A stretch of DNA of 58,430 nucleotides from Gloeopeniophorella convolvens (GCA_022496205.1 WTXD01000104.1:1-58430), one strand, 5' to 3'; shown: positions 11,030-22,457, numbered from the stretch's first letter. The notes: generated by a model not told the origin, from the letters alone. Numbers and translations: made by a program.

Positions 11030-12420
11030 AGCGTGGGATGACCCCGTGCTTGTGAGATTATCTCAAGGGATGTCCTACAGTGGATTGCAAAACGATAGGC
11101 CCCTTTTTGACTTTTTACACACACAGCCGGAGTCTAGCGGGGATCGGAACTATCACCAAGCAGCAGGAGCCACCCAATCACATTTGCCCGCGCGCCCATC
11201 AGCAAAGCATGACTAATCAAAATGAGTGCGCTTACAGGCGGACCTTCCATCTTGGGCTCAGCGGGGATCAAACGCCTATGTGTGTAATCGGTCGAGAAAG
11301 GGCCTAAGATTATGCGATCCGCTGTAGGACGGTGTGCTTGTAAAATCATCGGAAGGAATGTATCGGGATCATCGCGCCGGTGAGGTTATCTCGCGCAAAT
11401 GCTCAGATCATCGCGAGCGACGCCTGAGATGATCCCATGCTTCTGAGATTATCGCAAAGGATGTCATAGGATAATCTAGTGCTTGCGAATCATCGCAAGG
11501 GATGTCTTGAGATCATCGCACTGCCGAGGATAACTTATCTCACGCATTCAACCTGATATTTATCTCGCACAAATGCTTAGATCATCGCGAGTGACGCCTG
11601 GGATGACCCCACGCTTGTGAGATCATCTCAAAGGATGTTCTAGGATAATGTGCTTGTGAAATCATCGCAAGGGATGTCTTGGGATCATCACCCTTTACAA
11701 CTAATGTCCATTGATGATAGAATCGAAGGGAAAGGCAGTAACACATAGTGAACTGCCTATCTGCGAATGCATCTAGTCCTCTTTGAATATCGGCTCTAAC
11801 AAAAGTATGCTCCTTTTTACGCTCCTGCCACTGCTGAGAGTAATGTAATAGGGACTGCGTCATGCAGCACATCCCTTCAACCCGTTTCCAAACCTTCCCT
11901 GCCCATCTGTATGCCGAGACGCACGTTAATGGACACGAAGAAAAAGGTCTTCGGATCATCGCGCCGGTGAGGCTATCTCGTGCAAATGCTCAGATCATCA
12001 TAAGTGACGTGGGATGATCCCGTGCTTGTCAGATCATCGCAAGGGATGTCATAGGATAATCTAGTGCTTGCGAATCATCGCAAGGGATGTCTCGGGATCG
12101 TCGCACCGGCGAGGCTACCTCGCGCAAATGCTTAGATCATCGTGGGTGACACCTAAGACGACCCCATGCTTGTGAGATCATCTCAAGGGATGTTTCAGGA
12201 TAATAGACTGGTGTGATCATCGCAAGGAATGTCTTGGGATCATCGCGTCGGTGAGGTTACCTCGCGCAGATGCTTGGATCATCGCGAGCGACGCCTGAGA
12301 CGACCCTACGCTTGTGAGATCATCGCAAAGGATACCCCAAGATGATCCGGTGTCTGTGAGATCATTGTATAAAGGGGATGTCCTGGGATGACCCGTGTAG
12401 TTTCCAAGGTCGACCGGTCA
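11030..12420. repeat. Degenerate GATC-rich satellite array
   Basis: About 1.4 kb of imperfect tandem units containing GGGATGATCCCGTGCTTGTG, GAGATCATCGCAAGGGATGT and their variants, with unit spacing of roughly 35-50 bp and a higher-order block carrying GCGCCGGTGAGGTTATCTCG plus CAAATGCTCAGATCATCGCG (near 11375, 11550, 11970, 12110, 12255). Units have GATGATC and GATCATC in alternation, so neighbouring units can pair as hairpins. A non-repeat insert of about 230 bp (11700-11940) interrupts it. No gene is seen. Confidence 0.8.
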
Positions 12421-12663
12421 TCTCGGATTCTCGACTTTGGGTTTATCCCACTCAACTGTGAGATCATAGATCATATCATGCATTGTAACTAGTAACTACT
12501 ACTCGAGCTGCGGCCCGGGGCTAGACCACACCAGGTCACCGTCGCCTCTGCATGGCCTTCGGACCGTAGTGTGGCTTCCCACGACGTGCAGATCAACAAT
12601 GTGTAGAGATCACGTGTAGATCAACAATGCATTTCTTATAAGAGCGCAGTGACATGTTCGCGT

Positions 12664-12708
12664 CTTCAAGCTTCAAGCTTCAAGCTTCAAGCCTCAAGCT
12701 CAAGCTTC
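12664..12708. repeat. Heptanucleotide microsatellite (CTTCAAG)n
   Basis: Four to six head-to-tail copies of CTTCAAG with slight decay at the 3' end. No gene is evident in 12420-13130. Confidence 0.85.
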
Positions 12709-13129
12709 GAAAGGCCTATAGCCTGTCCTTGCTACGTATCCTTGCTATATGACCCATGTTACAAGGGCCCACCTGCATGTGGACTCAGAGTGGAGATGCC
12801 AGAATTGAATGCACGTTGTATTCACGGTAAAGTCACTGCACAGCACATGCACACTTGCAATAAATGTCTTAATGGGTTCTGTGCATGCTTGGAAATTGTG
12901 TGTGACTTGTGTGCGACACTAACGAAGGTGGCGTATGTGAGGATGGCTTAGGTGTGCGTGAAATCTGATTGTGACAGTCAGGTGGGGTGTGTTTAAGAAT
13001 AGTGTGAGTGACACCAAGAGAGATAGCAAGTGCGGGAATGCCATCTGTGCTGCACGCGCGATCCGATCTCGGGGGTATAGCCAGCCGGACGTCCGGGCTT
13101 GAAAGGGAACGCAACAGCCGGGGGCCGGG

Positions 13130-13540
13130 CCGAGGTTCCTACCCGTGAGATTATCTCAGGGGCTGCCGGGATCATTGGCGGAATGGTTTGGGAATGGTAG
13201 GTCATAATCTCGGGCCCCGCTCTGAAGATGTCTGAAGATGATCTCAGAATTCGTGGGATCATATAGCCTTATCCTGGAGATGATCCCATATGCCTGAGAT
13301 GATCCCGTATACCTGCATAAGCAGTGTGATGATCTCAAGGAATTAATGGTGGCATCTTAGCATGGCGTAACTTATTTATAGCACAAGTATAGTCGTTGAT
13401 GGAGTGGGATAATCTTTAGGGTGGGCTTAAGGCAATAGGATAATCTCAGATGTGCAGGGAATGATCCCACGGTGATTCTGCGATCATTTCTGCACATCAG
13501 GGCAGCTGTATTAAGCGGGATGATCCTAACCCGAGGCCTC
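13130..13540. repeat. Second block of GATC-rich degenerate repeat
   Basis: Further copies of GATGATCTCA, GAGATGATCCC, GGGATAATCT and GCGATCATTTC words, more widely spaced than in the array at 11.0-12.4 kb. Same family, more decayed. Confidence 0.65.
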
Positions 13541-13675
13541 TGAGGTGTCGTTCCCACACTGACAAGAATGGGCCTCGGAGGTGCTGACGTAAGGGATTGA
13601 TGGGCTGCCTGAGGTGTCCAACCGCGAGGCGCCCTAGTCTTCACGTGCAGACCTTAGTAATCACAGATCTGTTTG

Positions 13676-14784
13676 ATTGTTCCGGCTGATTACGCTGTCA
13701 TAGCTCTTGGTGTCGCAGTACTTATGCGCGTGCGTGCCGCGCGGGGAATTGAAGTTGTTTTTCACGCAGGCGCATAACCTAAAGCGAATCTCAAGTCGAA
13801 ATACAGTACATAACCATGGTGCAGAGATTGCTGATAGTCCGCGTGAATTTCTTCTTTGATCTCCATCCACGGCATATGGCCAGCGGGTCATACCAACGTA
13901 GTCGTTTGTCTATACAGCGTTCTCTGACTCCCACGTCTGGCACATCCGAGAATCCAGGAGAATACATATAACAACTCAACTGTAATCGTTTGGCCCGGAC
14001 ACGCGCTATTCTTGGCAGACAGTGCGTTTAATCACCTCTCAGAATCGACCCGGAGGCTTACACACTGGCGTGCCGCGAGGCACAAACATCCAGGCTATGG
14101 CTTATAGAGGATCACTCGACGCTGGTAGTCATGAGACGAATACCGCTGTCTGTTCGCTCTGCAGTACCCGTTCAAGGTGCCCTGCGAGAATCTCTGGATT
14201 TTTGAAGAGAACTCCAGGGATCTTGCTACCTTTCGGCGCGGTAGTGTTTCTTGTGCAATCAATCTGAAGTCTGAAGATGATGGTGTTCCGGCCCGTCGCT
14301 TGAGCGTTCGCGTTTTCCTTCGTCTCGGTAGATGAAGTGTTCTCGCACCGACTTGGTCTTATCTCTCTGAATGTCGACCCTTCTCTTCTCGGAATCACGG
14401 AGGTGTCATTCCGGACGTAGACATATTTTATTGCAGCTAACGAAACCTACGATCGGTTCAAACGACGCTCTCGGTTGACCAGGAGCACTGCGGCGGACCT
14501 CAACTGTGAGTATTCCGAGTCGTAGTAAATTTGAAATCGACTTCTGACCGCTGTTGGCTGTGAGAACGTCATAGCTGCAATGCGGTGTTTGGTCATAATT
14601 CCTAGACTCCTGAATGACCGGCGTTTCTAGGGAATTCCGATCATCGTGGTCGGGGCGACCGTGAATCAGGCTGTCGCTGGACAAGGCTGTCCATGCGGCC
14701 GATGGCAGCCGATGGCGCTTGCCATACCTTACATAATTATTTAGCAAGAGCTTTGAGTCCGGACAACCGCTCGCCGGCACAGAG
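13676..14784 (+). repeat. Dispersed repeat family, copy A
   Basis: About 1.1 kb nearly identical to 22458-23570 (copy B) and partly to 18865-19420 (copy C), all in the same orientation. Sequence is shared from TGTTCCGG to CTCGCCGGCACAG; copy A then stops abruptly, while B and C share a further 130-200 bp. Two minus-strand frames (14129-14398 and 14406-14780) are conserved in copy B, but changes between A and B include many amino-acid replacements, so they are more likely passengers than genes. There are no obvious terminal inverted repeats; a solo LTR or an unclassified element are options. Confidence 0.8.
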
Positions 14785-14883
14785 CCTTTTTGTCATTCTG
14801 CTGCCAGATACATACTCGAATTCATACTCTGACAGAACCTACACTCTAATCCTGCCCGCAAGCTCAAAATGCTATAACGTTTT

Positions 14884-15355
14884 GATAACGTTACCCCATT
14901 GCTACACCGATGTCCATGCGTTTCTTCCCAAGACAGTACCGTGCTTGGTGTCATTCTGCTCGTGCGCCACGGCGACCGATCCAGTTTCTACCAGGACCCG
15001 AACACGTATACGGGCAGCGACACGGCCGTCACACCCCCCGTTAATGTGCGTTCTGTCTCTTCTCGTCCTCGCTCATAAGCTCGACAATTCTCATGCACAG
15101 GTGGAGGAGTTTCTGCTGGGCTCGCAGCTGTGCCAGCTGTACCTCGACCCAGCTTCAGTATCGCACATACGCGGCACCGATCTAGGCTTGTTCAGCAGCA
15201 GCCAGGTGCTCTTCCATGCGGACGCGGGTGATGAGGGCAGCGTCATCTATGACCCGGCCATCTCGCTCGCTCAGGAGCTGTGGCCAAACTCGACGGTCTA
15301 TAACACGACACTTGCGAACGGAACGGACATCGTCTGTCCGCTGGGTGGCTACCAG
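14884..15355 (+). pseudogene. Histidine acid phosphatase-like relic (phosphoglycerate mutase-like fold), truncated at both ends
   Basis: Two exons in phase (about 14884-15045 and 15101-15355, intron GTGCGT...ACAG) encode a segment with VLGVILLVRHGDRSSFYQDP, then EEFLLGSQLCQLYLD, LFSSSQVLFHADAGDEGSVI and NTTLANGTDIVCPLGGYQ. RHGxR is the catalytic loop of the histidine phosphatase superfamily, and the spacing fits the secreted acid phosphatase/phytase-like proteins of basidiomycetes. There is no signal peptide: an in-frame TAA lies 5' of the segment and the nearest ATGs (14911, 14917) are out of frame. A donor GTGCGT follows GGYQ, but the rest of the gene, including the catalytic HD motif, is absent from the window. 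It directly follows repeat copy A, so a rearrangement probably cut the gene. Confidence 0.7.
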
Positions 15356-15897
15356 GTGCGTCTCCATGCCTAATGTCGTCCGGCACGTCCATTGACCCGA
15401 TCCTTGGCTGTAGACTCCTTATAAGAGAAAAAACATACCAAGATTGGCAGAAATCGTGTGAAGCGAGTCCAAAGAGCCAATCGGCGTGACTCGCACGCGT
15501 CCAAAGGTCCTACTGAGCGACAGGCAACCGAAAACCGGGTTGAAGGTGTGCGAGTAAGTGAGGTCAACGGCAGATAGATGCAGGGTTTCGACTCGTCGAG
15601 CGAGTGAGCGCAGGCGCGTCGGTTCTGGCCGGATCCTGCACTGCCGCGCGCCGGACCGGCCATGATAATTATGTATGTAATGAGAAACTCGAGAAGGGCC
15701 GCCTGTGGCGGCAGGTACCTTTGCTTGCAAGTGCACTTGTGTTGGTGTTGGTGTTTCTGCTATCACGCACATGTTGTCTCCTCGAGCATGAAAATGGAGG
15801 GGAGGTACGGTATACGGTCAAGCGACGCAGCATCATGCCAGAGGCGGGAGACCGTGTTGGGATTCGTTTACATAATTATCCGTCATCTTACCACTAA

Positions 15898-16242
15898 GCG
15901 CCCGTAACATTATGGGGGGGGGAAGAGCACCTTGCAAGCAAGGCAACATCAGAGGCCTCAGCCGCCGCACCCCCGCGACGGCGCTCGCGCACGTTCCTGG
16001 ATGGCGCATCAGAGACACTGGCGAATGCACTACGCACACCGCTCTCGACTGGCGCCTCGGAGCGCGACCCAACAGCGGCGGGCACGGACAGCTCGTTCAA
16101 TTTGCGCGAGGACGAGGTGGAGGAACAGGAGCGCGGCGAGGAGGCTGAAGTCAACGACGTCGACGCACCTGCACTCGACCGCGCAGTGTGTGCCATCGGC
16201 ATCACACCCGAGGAACACCGCAAGATCAGCGACCGTGCGTAG
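15898..16242 (+). pseudogene. Orphan acidic exon of unknown gene
   Basis: An open frame of 114 codons without a usable ATG. It has an Arg patch (PPRRRSRTFLDGASETLANAL) and a strongly acidic part (REDEVEEQERGEEAEVNDVD) followed by a helix-like end (ALDRAVCAIGITPEEHRKIS). A donor-like GTGCGT follows at 16235. The composition and acidic design look like real coding sequence, but I do not recognise the family. Downstream frames are disrupted by the 43-bp tandem duplication at 16338. Confidence 0.35.
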
Positions 16243-16337
16243 GCACGCTGGCGCTGGGAGGTGGTGCCGCTGCGCGCTACTGCGACCCGACGCGGGGACC
16301 CTTCTTGAGCGGCTCTTCGGCTCTGGTGTCGGTGTAT

Positions 16338-16423
16338 GGATCTTATGTACATTGGGCTTCTCTCGGCATTCTTCTTGTACGGATCTTATGTACGTTGGGC
16401 TTCTCTCGGCATTCTTCTTGTAC
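16338..16423. repeat. 43-bp perfect-like tandem duplication
   Basis: Units 16338-16380 and 16381-16423 differ at one base (TACATTGG versus TACGTTGG). As 43 is not a multiple of three, the duplication shifts any frame that crosses it; the translated unit is hydrophobic. Confidence 0.9.
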
Positions 16424-16672
16424 GCTTCATCGTAAGTACCGCGAGATGGGCCTCGGAGCAACCTCGGAGTACAGTCATTGGACAACTCAAGGCGGAACTT
16501 TATTCTGAATACAGGTGCTGAAAGCACTACTACGACGGATCACGGACAAGACCCTGGAGAGTAGGTACATGCGACAGAATCTTTCTTCAGATTCAGGTAT
16601 CAGAGGACAGCTAGGCATCCTAGGTGCTATATTTGATGACCTGGCTAGACGTGCACAGAACCTAGGGGTGCT

Positions 16673-17204
16673 TCAGTCAGGGGATTTTGATAGGAAGAAG
16701 GGTGTCACTACCTCGCCAGGATAGATGTTGCTGCAGTCAGAGTTGACGTTTGGGTTGTTCGCAAGGAGCGTAGCGAGTGCGACGCCAGAGGCTTGGGTGA
16801 GGGTCGTGCACGAGTCGCCTTCTTTCACGACAATGATGGTATCACAGTCTTGGCCAGTGAGGCCCAAGCAGAGGAGCTGTGCGTGTCATCAGTGAATCCA
16901 TAAGTCGTGTAGAGGTTGGAATTGAATACCTCGCCTGGGAAGATGTTGTCGCAGAGCGGGTCAATGGCCGCCTTGTTGGCATTGGCGAGCTGGAAGCTGA
17001 GGGGAAGGAGTCGTCAGTGGGTGGCCGTTGGCACTACATTCAAAGAGCGTACGTCGACACATTGTCGCGAGCCGACAGAATGTCGCAGGTATCGCTGTCC
17101 TGGACAGTGCCATTGCGAGAGCAGCCAGCACGGGCCTGGGCCGAGGCGATGGTGAAGAGCATGGAAAGCGCGACAAGGGCAAAGAACTGCTTGGTGATAG
17201 ACAT
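16673..17204 (-). CDS. Secreted LysM-domain protein
   Basis: Exons 17204-17053, 16996-16930 and 16876-16673 join in phase to 140 aa. Residues 1-25 form a signal peptide (KQFFALVALSMLFTIASAQA). Two LysM-like modules follow: the first with CSRNGTVQDSDTC...NANKAAIDPLCDNIFPGE, the second with DCDTIIVVKEGDSCTTL and NNPNVNSDCSNIYPGEV, the typical LysM end. LysM domains bind chitin or other GlcNAc polymers; secreted fungal LysM proteins often shield the wall or sequester chitin fragments that would trigger host immunity. The short tail after the second PGEV may be read straight to the TGA at 16673 or spliced out, as a GTAGTG donor-like site lies there. Its neighbours are repeats rather than genes of the same pathway. 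Confidence 0.82.
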
Positions 17205-17300
17205 TTCGTGCGATGGGTAAGCTGGGATGTGCTAAAGAGCTGGGAGCTGTCGATCTGCTGTGAAGCTGGAGCGATGGGGAGTAGTAGTTGAGCTGGCCTG

Positions 17301-17310
17301 CTTTTATAGC
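17301..17310 (-). promoter_or_regulatory. TATA box of the LysM gene
   Basis: GCTATAAAAG on the minus strand, about 97 bp upstream of the ATG at 17204. Confidence 0.6.
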
Positions 17311-17319
17311 AGAGGACAT

Positions 17320-18860
17320 CTCGGTTCAGGAATAGCACCTGAGGACAATTCCGAGGAGGCGGGGTAACACGCCGCGAGCCTCGTGGAATAAATGTAAAAC
17401 ATCGAGTCACTCAAGAAAGGCCCATGATAGATACACGCACGCTCCGCGTAAGAAGGGCCAAAGGGCGGCGAGCGGCGAGCATGATGCACGAGCAGGGTAG
17501 GCGCGTGTTACAAATGGAGTTAGAAGAGGCGCGTCCAATGTGGTCTCGTGACTCGACGCGTCGTGCATCAAACAAGAAGTCTTTGAGGCGCCGGGGAAAC
17601 CAAGCAATGAATGCCTTGGGGGATTTTGTTCTGGCCTCATTTGATGCGTGGCAGTGCTACGAGGGGTTGGATGCTGAGACCAGAGACGAGCGACGGTGGA
17701 CAAGCGCAAGCGGCGCGACTGACAACACTTGTGTCAGTCGCGAAGGCCACATTACGGCGTTGAAACGTTGAAGCTCTGACTCACCTTTCTCACGAACCTG
17801 GATTGCCCAAGAATGACTGGATACGGGCAATGTGTATTTCGCCGATGTATGAAGGGAAAATAATCACGAGTCCTCGGTGTAGTCTAGCCCTCGTGTTGGA
17901 AAGGGCGACGGACGTACCTCGGCACCGCGGTGGGTTGGGCATGCTAGCAGCGCAACTCTTGGGGTAGACATCAAGGTCACGAATGTGCTATCATTTGGCC
18001 AGGAGCGCGTAACATTTCGGAGCGTGATGTACACCAAAACAACCGTTTTGCATGGCTGCTCGGTAGGACGCCGGAAGACGGTTTGTATTTGACGGATATG
18101 ACGGGCATGGCCTCAACGCTATCTGGCACAGTCGGTAGACTTCTGGCCATGGCCACCGTACATATGGGCAGAGATATTCTTGGGGGAAGTGATCCAGTAG
18201 ATGAAAGTCAACGCGACGGGGTCCGGTAGATGCCGACTTTACGTATCTGCCATTTGAACGTCCCGTCACCGTCGTCTCTTTGCTGGCGAATGACTTCGGC
18301 GGCGGCCTTCAATGTCCATGTTGCACCCCTCAAGCCTCATGGCTCGGATGGCTTCCAGCGGGAGGCACTATGGATTGTATGGGCCCTCCGACTCGACGTT
18401 GACTGAAACTTCTGGCAGATACAGTCGGCGTTCTCACATTTTCGGGTAGAACAAGGAGACACACGAATGAAATTGTCTGGCACACGTGCGAGCTTTACGT
18501 GCTCCGCGAGGGTCGAGATGACGGAGCACCTCGCGACTCATAGTCTCTCCACGTGCACCACACTCGTTAACGGAGATCTTGGCACGCGGGTCGACCTTCA
18601 TAACTCCATGTGAGAAACAATCCCGGGAGCGTTCAGCAAGATATGTGGGACGGGGTTTGCTTCATCTGAGATTATGTGCGGTAATAGCCGATAACTTGCA
18701 GTAGCCGCCCGAAGACGCCGGGTAAAGGGGTGAAGCTAGAGGGGGCAGAATACGTACCAACTAGACTCAACTCGGCGCGATCTTTCCCAGCACCTTGACT
18801 GCGTGCGTTTCCATGTCAACAGCCTGTCCAAGACGCACCTTCATCAACACCATCTCTGGG
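17320..18860. other. No supportable gene
   Basis: Short frames only. On the minus strand at 17990-18330 a few coding-like fragments in different frames (for example around a WITSPKNISAHMY-like segment) suggest a badly decayed gene, but I cannot name it. Confidence 0.4.
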
Positions 18861-18864
18861 ATTG

Positions 18865-19690
18865 TGGATGCTGATGGTCGTGAGACGTATACCGCCATCT
18901 GTTCGCCCTGCAGTACCCATGCAAGATGCTCTGCGAGAACCTCCGAAATTTTTTAGAGAACTCCAAGGACCTTACTATCTTTCGGCGCGGCAGTGCTTCT
19001 TGTGCACTCAACCATCACGGAGGCGTTGTTCCAGACGTAGACAGACATCTTCCATTTCAGCTGACGGAACCTACGAGTGGCTCAAATGACGCGCACAGTT
19101 GATTAGGAGCATTGCGACGCACCTTAGCTATGAGCATTCGTCGTAGGAAATTCGCAGTCGACTTCTCTGACCACTGCTGGCTGCGAGAACGTCATAGTCG
19201 ACATATGGTGTTCGGTCGCTCCTAGACTCCTGGAGGCGTGAATGTCACACCCGCTGCCAATGCGGCTGCCCAACGGACGACCAGTGTTCCTGGATGATTC
19301 CGATGATTCGTCGTGGTCGCGGCCAACTCGCGGCGAGTGTGACCGTCCGCGTCACTGGCGACACTCCAGCGCTTGCCGTGCCTTACCTAATCATTTGGCG
19401 GGGGCTTTGAATCCAAACAAGCGCTCGCTCGGCACCGGGCACCAGCCGGGCACCTGTGAGTCGCCGCCGGCCGCGAGACTCGTCCGACTTAGTCTCCTTA
19501 AGCAGACCTTAGTAACGGAAGATAGTCGTTCCGTTATAAGCGTCCGACTCTGCGGTTGCCGCCTCACGCTACACGCATTCTTCATCCGCGCCCTGATTCT
19601 ACAGCTCTCTCGTGTGCGGAAAAGAGCTGAAATTCGGTCCATAGAAGGGTGTGGACGTTGCTCTAGATCTATGGTCAAGATAGCTTGTTC
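18865..19690 (+). repeat. Dispersed repeat family, copy C (diverged, internally deleted)
   Basis: Starts in the middle of the A/B unit (GAGACG.ATACCGC.TCTGTTCGC at 14130/22905) and follows it with many substitutions. About 140 bp present in A and B is missing near 19013. From 19400 it keeps the 3' extension also seen in copy B, including ATTCGGTCCATAGAA and TCAAGATA near 19640-19680. Confidence 0.7.
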
Positions 19691-20717
19691 ACAGCGCCAA
19701 CAAGCGAAGTTCCATCATCAGGTAGAGTGGCCGCACGCCGCGCGCCCAATATCATGCTTAGGCCTGCTTTTCTCTTTGAAATCATGCTTATGCTCAATTG
19801 ACAACAGTGCCCCCCGCCACCCCAGCCAGTGTGGCATGGTCGCGTCTCGACTCAGGACGCGGAGTTCGACGAGTCTTGACACACTCATGGACGAGCCCTG
19901 GACTAGTCTCCTGTAAGCAGACTGCACCCAGTTGATGACAGTCGATGAATCTGTGGTACAGGTCAACATGGGCGCCGAATCTGAAACACCCCTGCTTGCG
20001 TTTGCATCTACGGTGGAGCGATGTCTCGCGGTTCTCAAGCATTCGTCTATGTACCGTTTTTGAAATAGGAAATTACACCGTCCACGATGCGTATCGGTCC
20101 CGTCCACCGGCCTCGTCCACCCGGGACTCGATGCGGGCCGAATTTGTGAAGCATCTTCAGCGCCCTCATTGGCCAATGGAGATCATTGACTATGTGTGGT
20201 CGCAAGGCGTAGAGCAGGCTGATATGACGGAGCCACGATGCACCGTGGCAGCTGAGTCGATGCTACAGCGACTGGGAAGAAGGTCCGGTTAACAGGAGCA
20301 TATGTTTCGTTTAGGTTACCCCGGTGGCAGTGCCATTGACACCCTGGTCGTTCACAAGGCTAACACTGAGGTAGATGCGCATTACTCATCGTCATGTGTG
20401 CTGTGACGCATGACGGATTTTCAAGATTCTCGCGGGACATCAGGAAGCCTGCAACATGGCTCCCAGTCGCAGGGGGGTTTTTTCCCCCGAAAACAAGTGT
20501 TAGTGGCAGCATCATGGAACAACGACAGAAGACCGTCCGTCGGTACCGGTGAGCGACATAGCAAGTACAAATGTCCATACACCCTAAGTAACGATGTACA
20601 AAGCGCCTATGGTGATCCTCAAGCAGTGTCCATTGTCTGTTATACACAACTGTAAGGCACTAGTCTCAGTGAGAACCCTCGCAGAGAGCATGATGCAGAC
20701 TATCCACATACTGGGGC

Positions 20718-21137
20718 CTACAGTCCGCATTTGCTCGCGGCGACCTGCTCGGCAGTAGCATCAACGACACCCAACTCCACCGCGTTACCATCAGTCAGGG
20801 TGTTCATCGCCTCAAGAGACAAGGTGAAGCCGTCGTCGGCGTGATCAATGGCGGTAACGATGATGCTCTTCCCCTCGTAAGTGATTTGCCAGCACGACCC
20901 ACAGGCAGGAGAGTTGAATCCGGCAATGGCCTGGGCAGCACCAATGTTGGGGAAGGAAGGAAGGGACTGGAAATCGATGAAATCCTGAGTGGTGAGGCCG
21001 TGCCAGTCACCGTTGGAGCATGCCACCGTGTTAAGCGAGCCATGGGGGTTGTCGTAGGTTTCGTTGTAGCGGATGTGTGTGGCAGCTGCGGTGGAGACGA
21101 AGGCGACAAGAACGATGATGGCAGAGGTGAACTTCAT
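20718..21137 (-). CDS. Cerato-platanin family secreted protein
   Basis: Intronless 139-aa frame. Residues 1-19 are a signal peptide (MKFTSAIIVLVAFVSTAAA). The mature protein shows family hallmarks: YDNPHGSLNTVACSNG, the SLPSFPNIGAAQAIAGFNSP block, ACGSCWQITYEGKSI, AIDHADDGF, AMNTLTDGNAVELG and the C-terminal SKCGL. Four Cys positions typical of the fold are present (VACS, PACGSCW, SKCG). Cerato-platanins are small double-psi beta-barrel proteins secreted by filamentous fungi; they bind chitin oligomers, can loosen cellulose and act as plant elicitors. Length is typical of the family. It stands alone between repeat copies C and B. Confidence 0.95.
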   Translation of the reverse strand: MKFTSAIIVLVAFVSTAAATHIRYNETYDNPHGSLNTVACSNGDWHGLTTQDFIDFQSLPSFPNIGAAQAIAGFNSPACGSCWQITYEGKSIIVTAIDHADDGFTLSLEAMNTLTDGNAVELGVVDATAEQVAASKCGL

Positions 21138-21210
21138 GGTGAATGTGTGTGCCGAAGAGGTACGCTGACTGAGTGAGAGCGATGCTGAGGATAACCCGTC
21201 TCACGCAGGG

Positions 21211-21220
21211 GCTTTTATAG
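21211..21220 (-). promoter_or_regulatory. TATA box of the cerato-platanin gene
   Basis: CTATAAAAGC on the minus strand, about 75-80 bp upstream of the ATG at 21137. Confidence 0.65.
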
Positions 21221-21299
21221 ACGCAGGATCTAACCCCCCAAGCGTAGGGGCCGTGGGCAATATTGACAGAATTCAACGAGAGGCCGTCCAAGGGAAGTG

Positions 21300-22455
21300 A
21301 AGAATGTCAGCTCGGATCTAGAGCGCCAATTAACTGTCTGAAAGGCGCATGGTCTGCGATCTCAGACAATTCTGCGGTAGAGCCCCGTGCCCGAATCAGC
21401 ACATGACGAGACGGCGCAAAAAAGGCCCAGAGCATCAAATGACCATTTGCATTCAGCACAGAGAGGTGAACACCATCAATTCCATCATATAGAGAGCGTA
21501 TTTTCGGTAGGTCAGTCGCCAAAGGTGCAGGTGCCAGCAGGGTGACGGCAATGTGCTTGTGTCTTGACTGGAGAGGAATGGCATTATGTGGCCGTCGACG
21601 GGGAAGGATGGCCGTTCATGAAGAGTTAACATCACGAACCCTCGCCTCTTTCTCAGAAAAGAGGCAGTTTTGGGCTTAAGTTCAGGTATTTGTGGCACTG
21701 TAAGGGCGTTCACGGAATAGGAGCAGGTGAGGTAGTGAATGAGACGGTTCAACCCTGTCCAACCGTGAGGCGCCCATCCGCGACGGATCAGGGAGGTTCG
21801 GTCCGGACACTCCGTGCGGAGCTTGGCGGGCGCCTGCAAACGCTCCCTCGGGTCCGTTAGCGTTCAACTCGACCCGCAACACCGTCACCGTCATAGACGG
21901 TCAACTCACCCCGCCCGGCTGCAGTCCGACACCCCCTGCATCTCTGCTCGCCGGGCCTTCCAATGGCGAGTCTCATGCACGACCTGATGTGACACCACTG
22001 GGCTTGAAAATATTCACTCCCGTCAAGGCTTCAAGCTTCAAGCGCCTTGCAGCGAAATCACTCAAGAGGTCGATGTCAGTGCTCCCTGGCACATGGTTTA
22101 TACTTGGCGCCATCGTTATGAAGTCTGCACATGGCTCCTCTCCGCTCATCACGAATCCTCTGTTCATCCAACTCACGGGGCCAGCTGCAGTGAGTCTCGG
22201 CGTTTCGACGCTGTCGTCACTTGTTCTGGTACGTTCTGGCTTCCGTTCTCTTTGTATTTGCCAATGGGTCTCGAATAGGTCAGCTTAGGTTCACTCAGTT
22301 GGATGTGAATATCTTAGAAGTAAGGATACCCTGCCGCTGCCGCCTCGTCTCTATCTGTACATTCGACATTTGCGACGGCTCCGCAAGTCTCCTCGCCCAC
22401 CAATCGCCCGCCCCAGTCTGCACATGCCCTCTCAAGAGAGCCTACGAATAGATCA
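21300..22455. other. No supportable gene
   Basis: Only short unsupported frames. A short CTTCAAG-type run occurs at 22027-22045. Confidence 0.5.
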
Positions 22456-22457
22456 AT

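Noticed and set aside
11030..12420. Possible CRISPR-like array
   Set aside because: Units are degenerate, spacing is irregular and there are no unique spacers of constant length; this is a eukaryotic satellite.
14693..15373. 226-aa frame taken as one gene
   Set aside because: Its first part is out of frame with the phosphatase RHGDR exon; only the last part corresponds to a real exon.
15899..16240. 167-aa plus-strand frame at 15932-16435
   Set aside because: Composition is Arg/His/Ser-rich as from a wrong frame; the neighbouring acidic frame fits coding sequence better.
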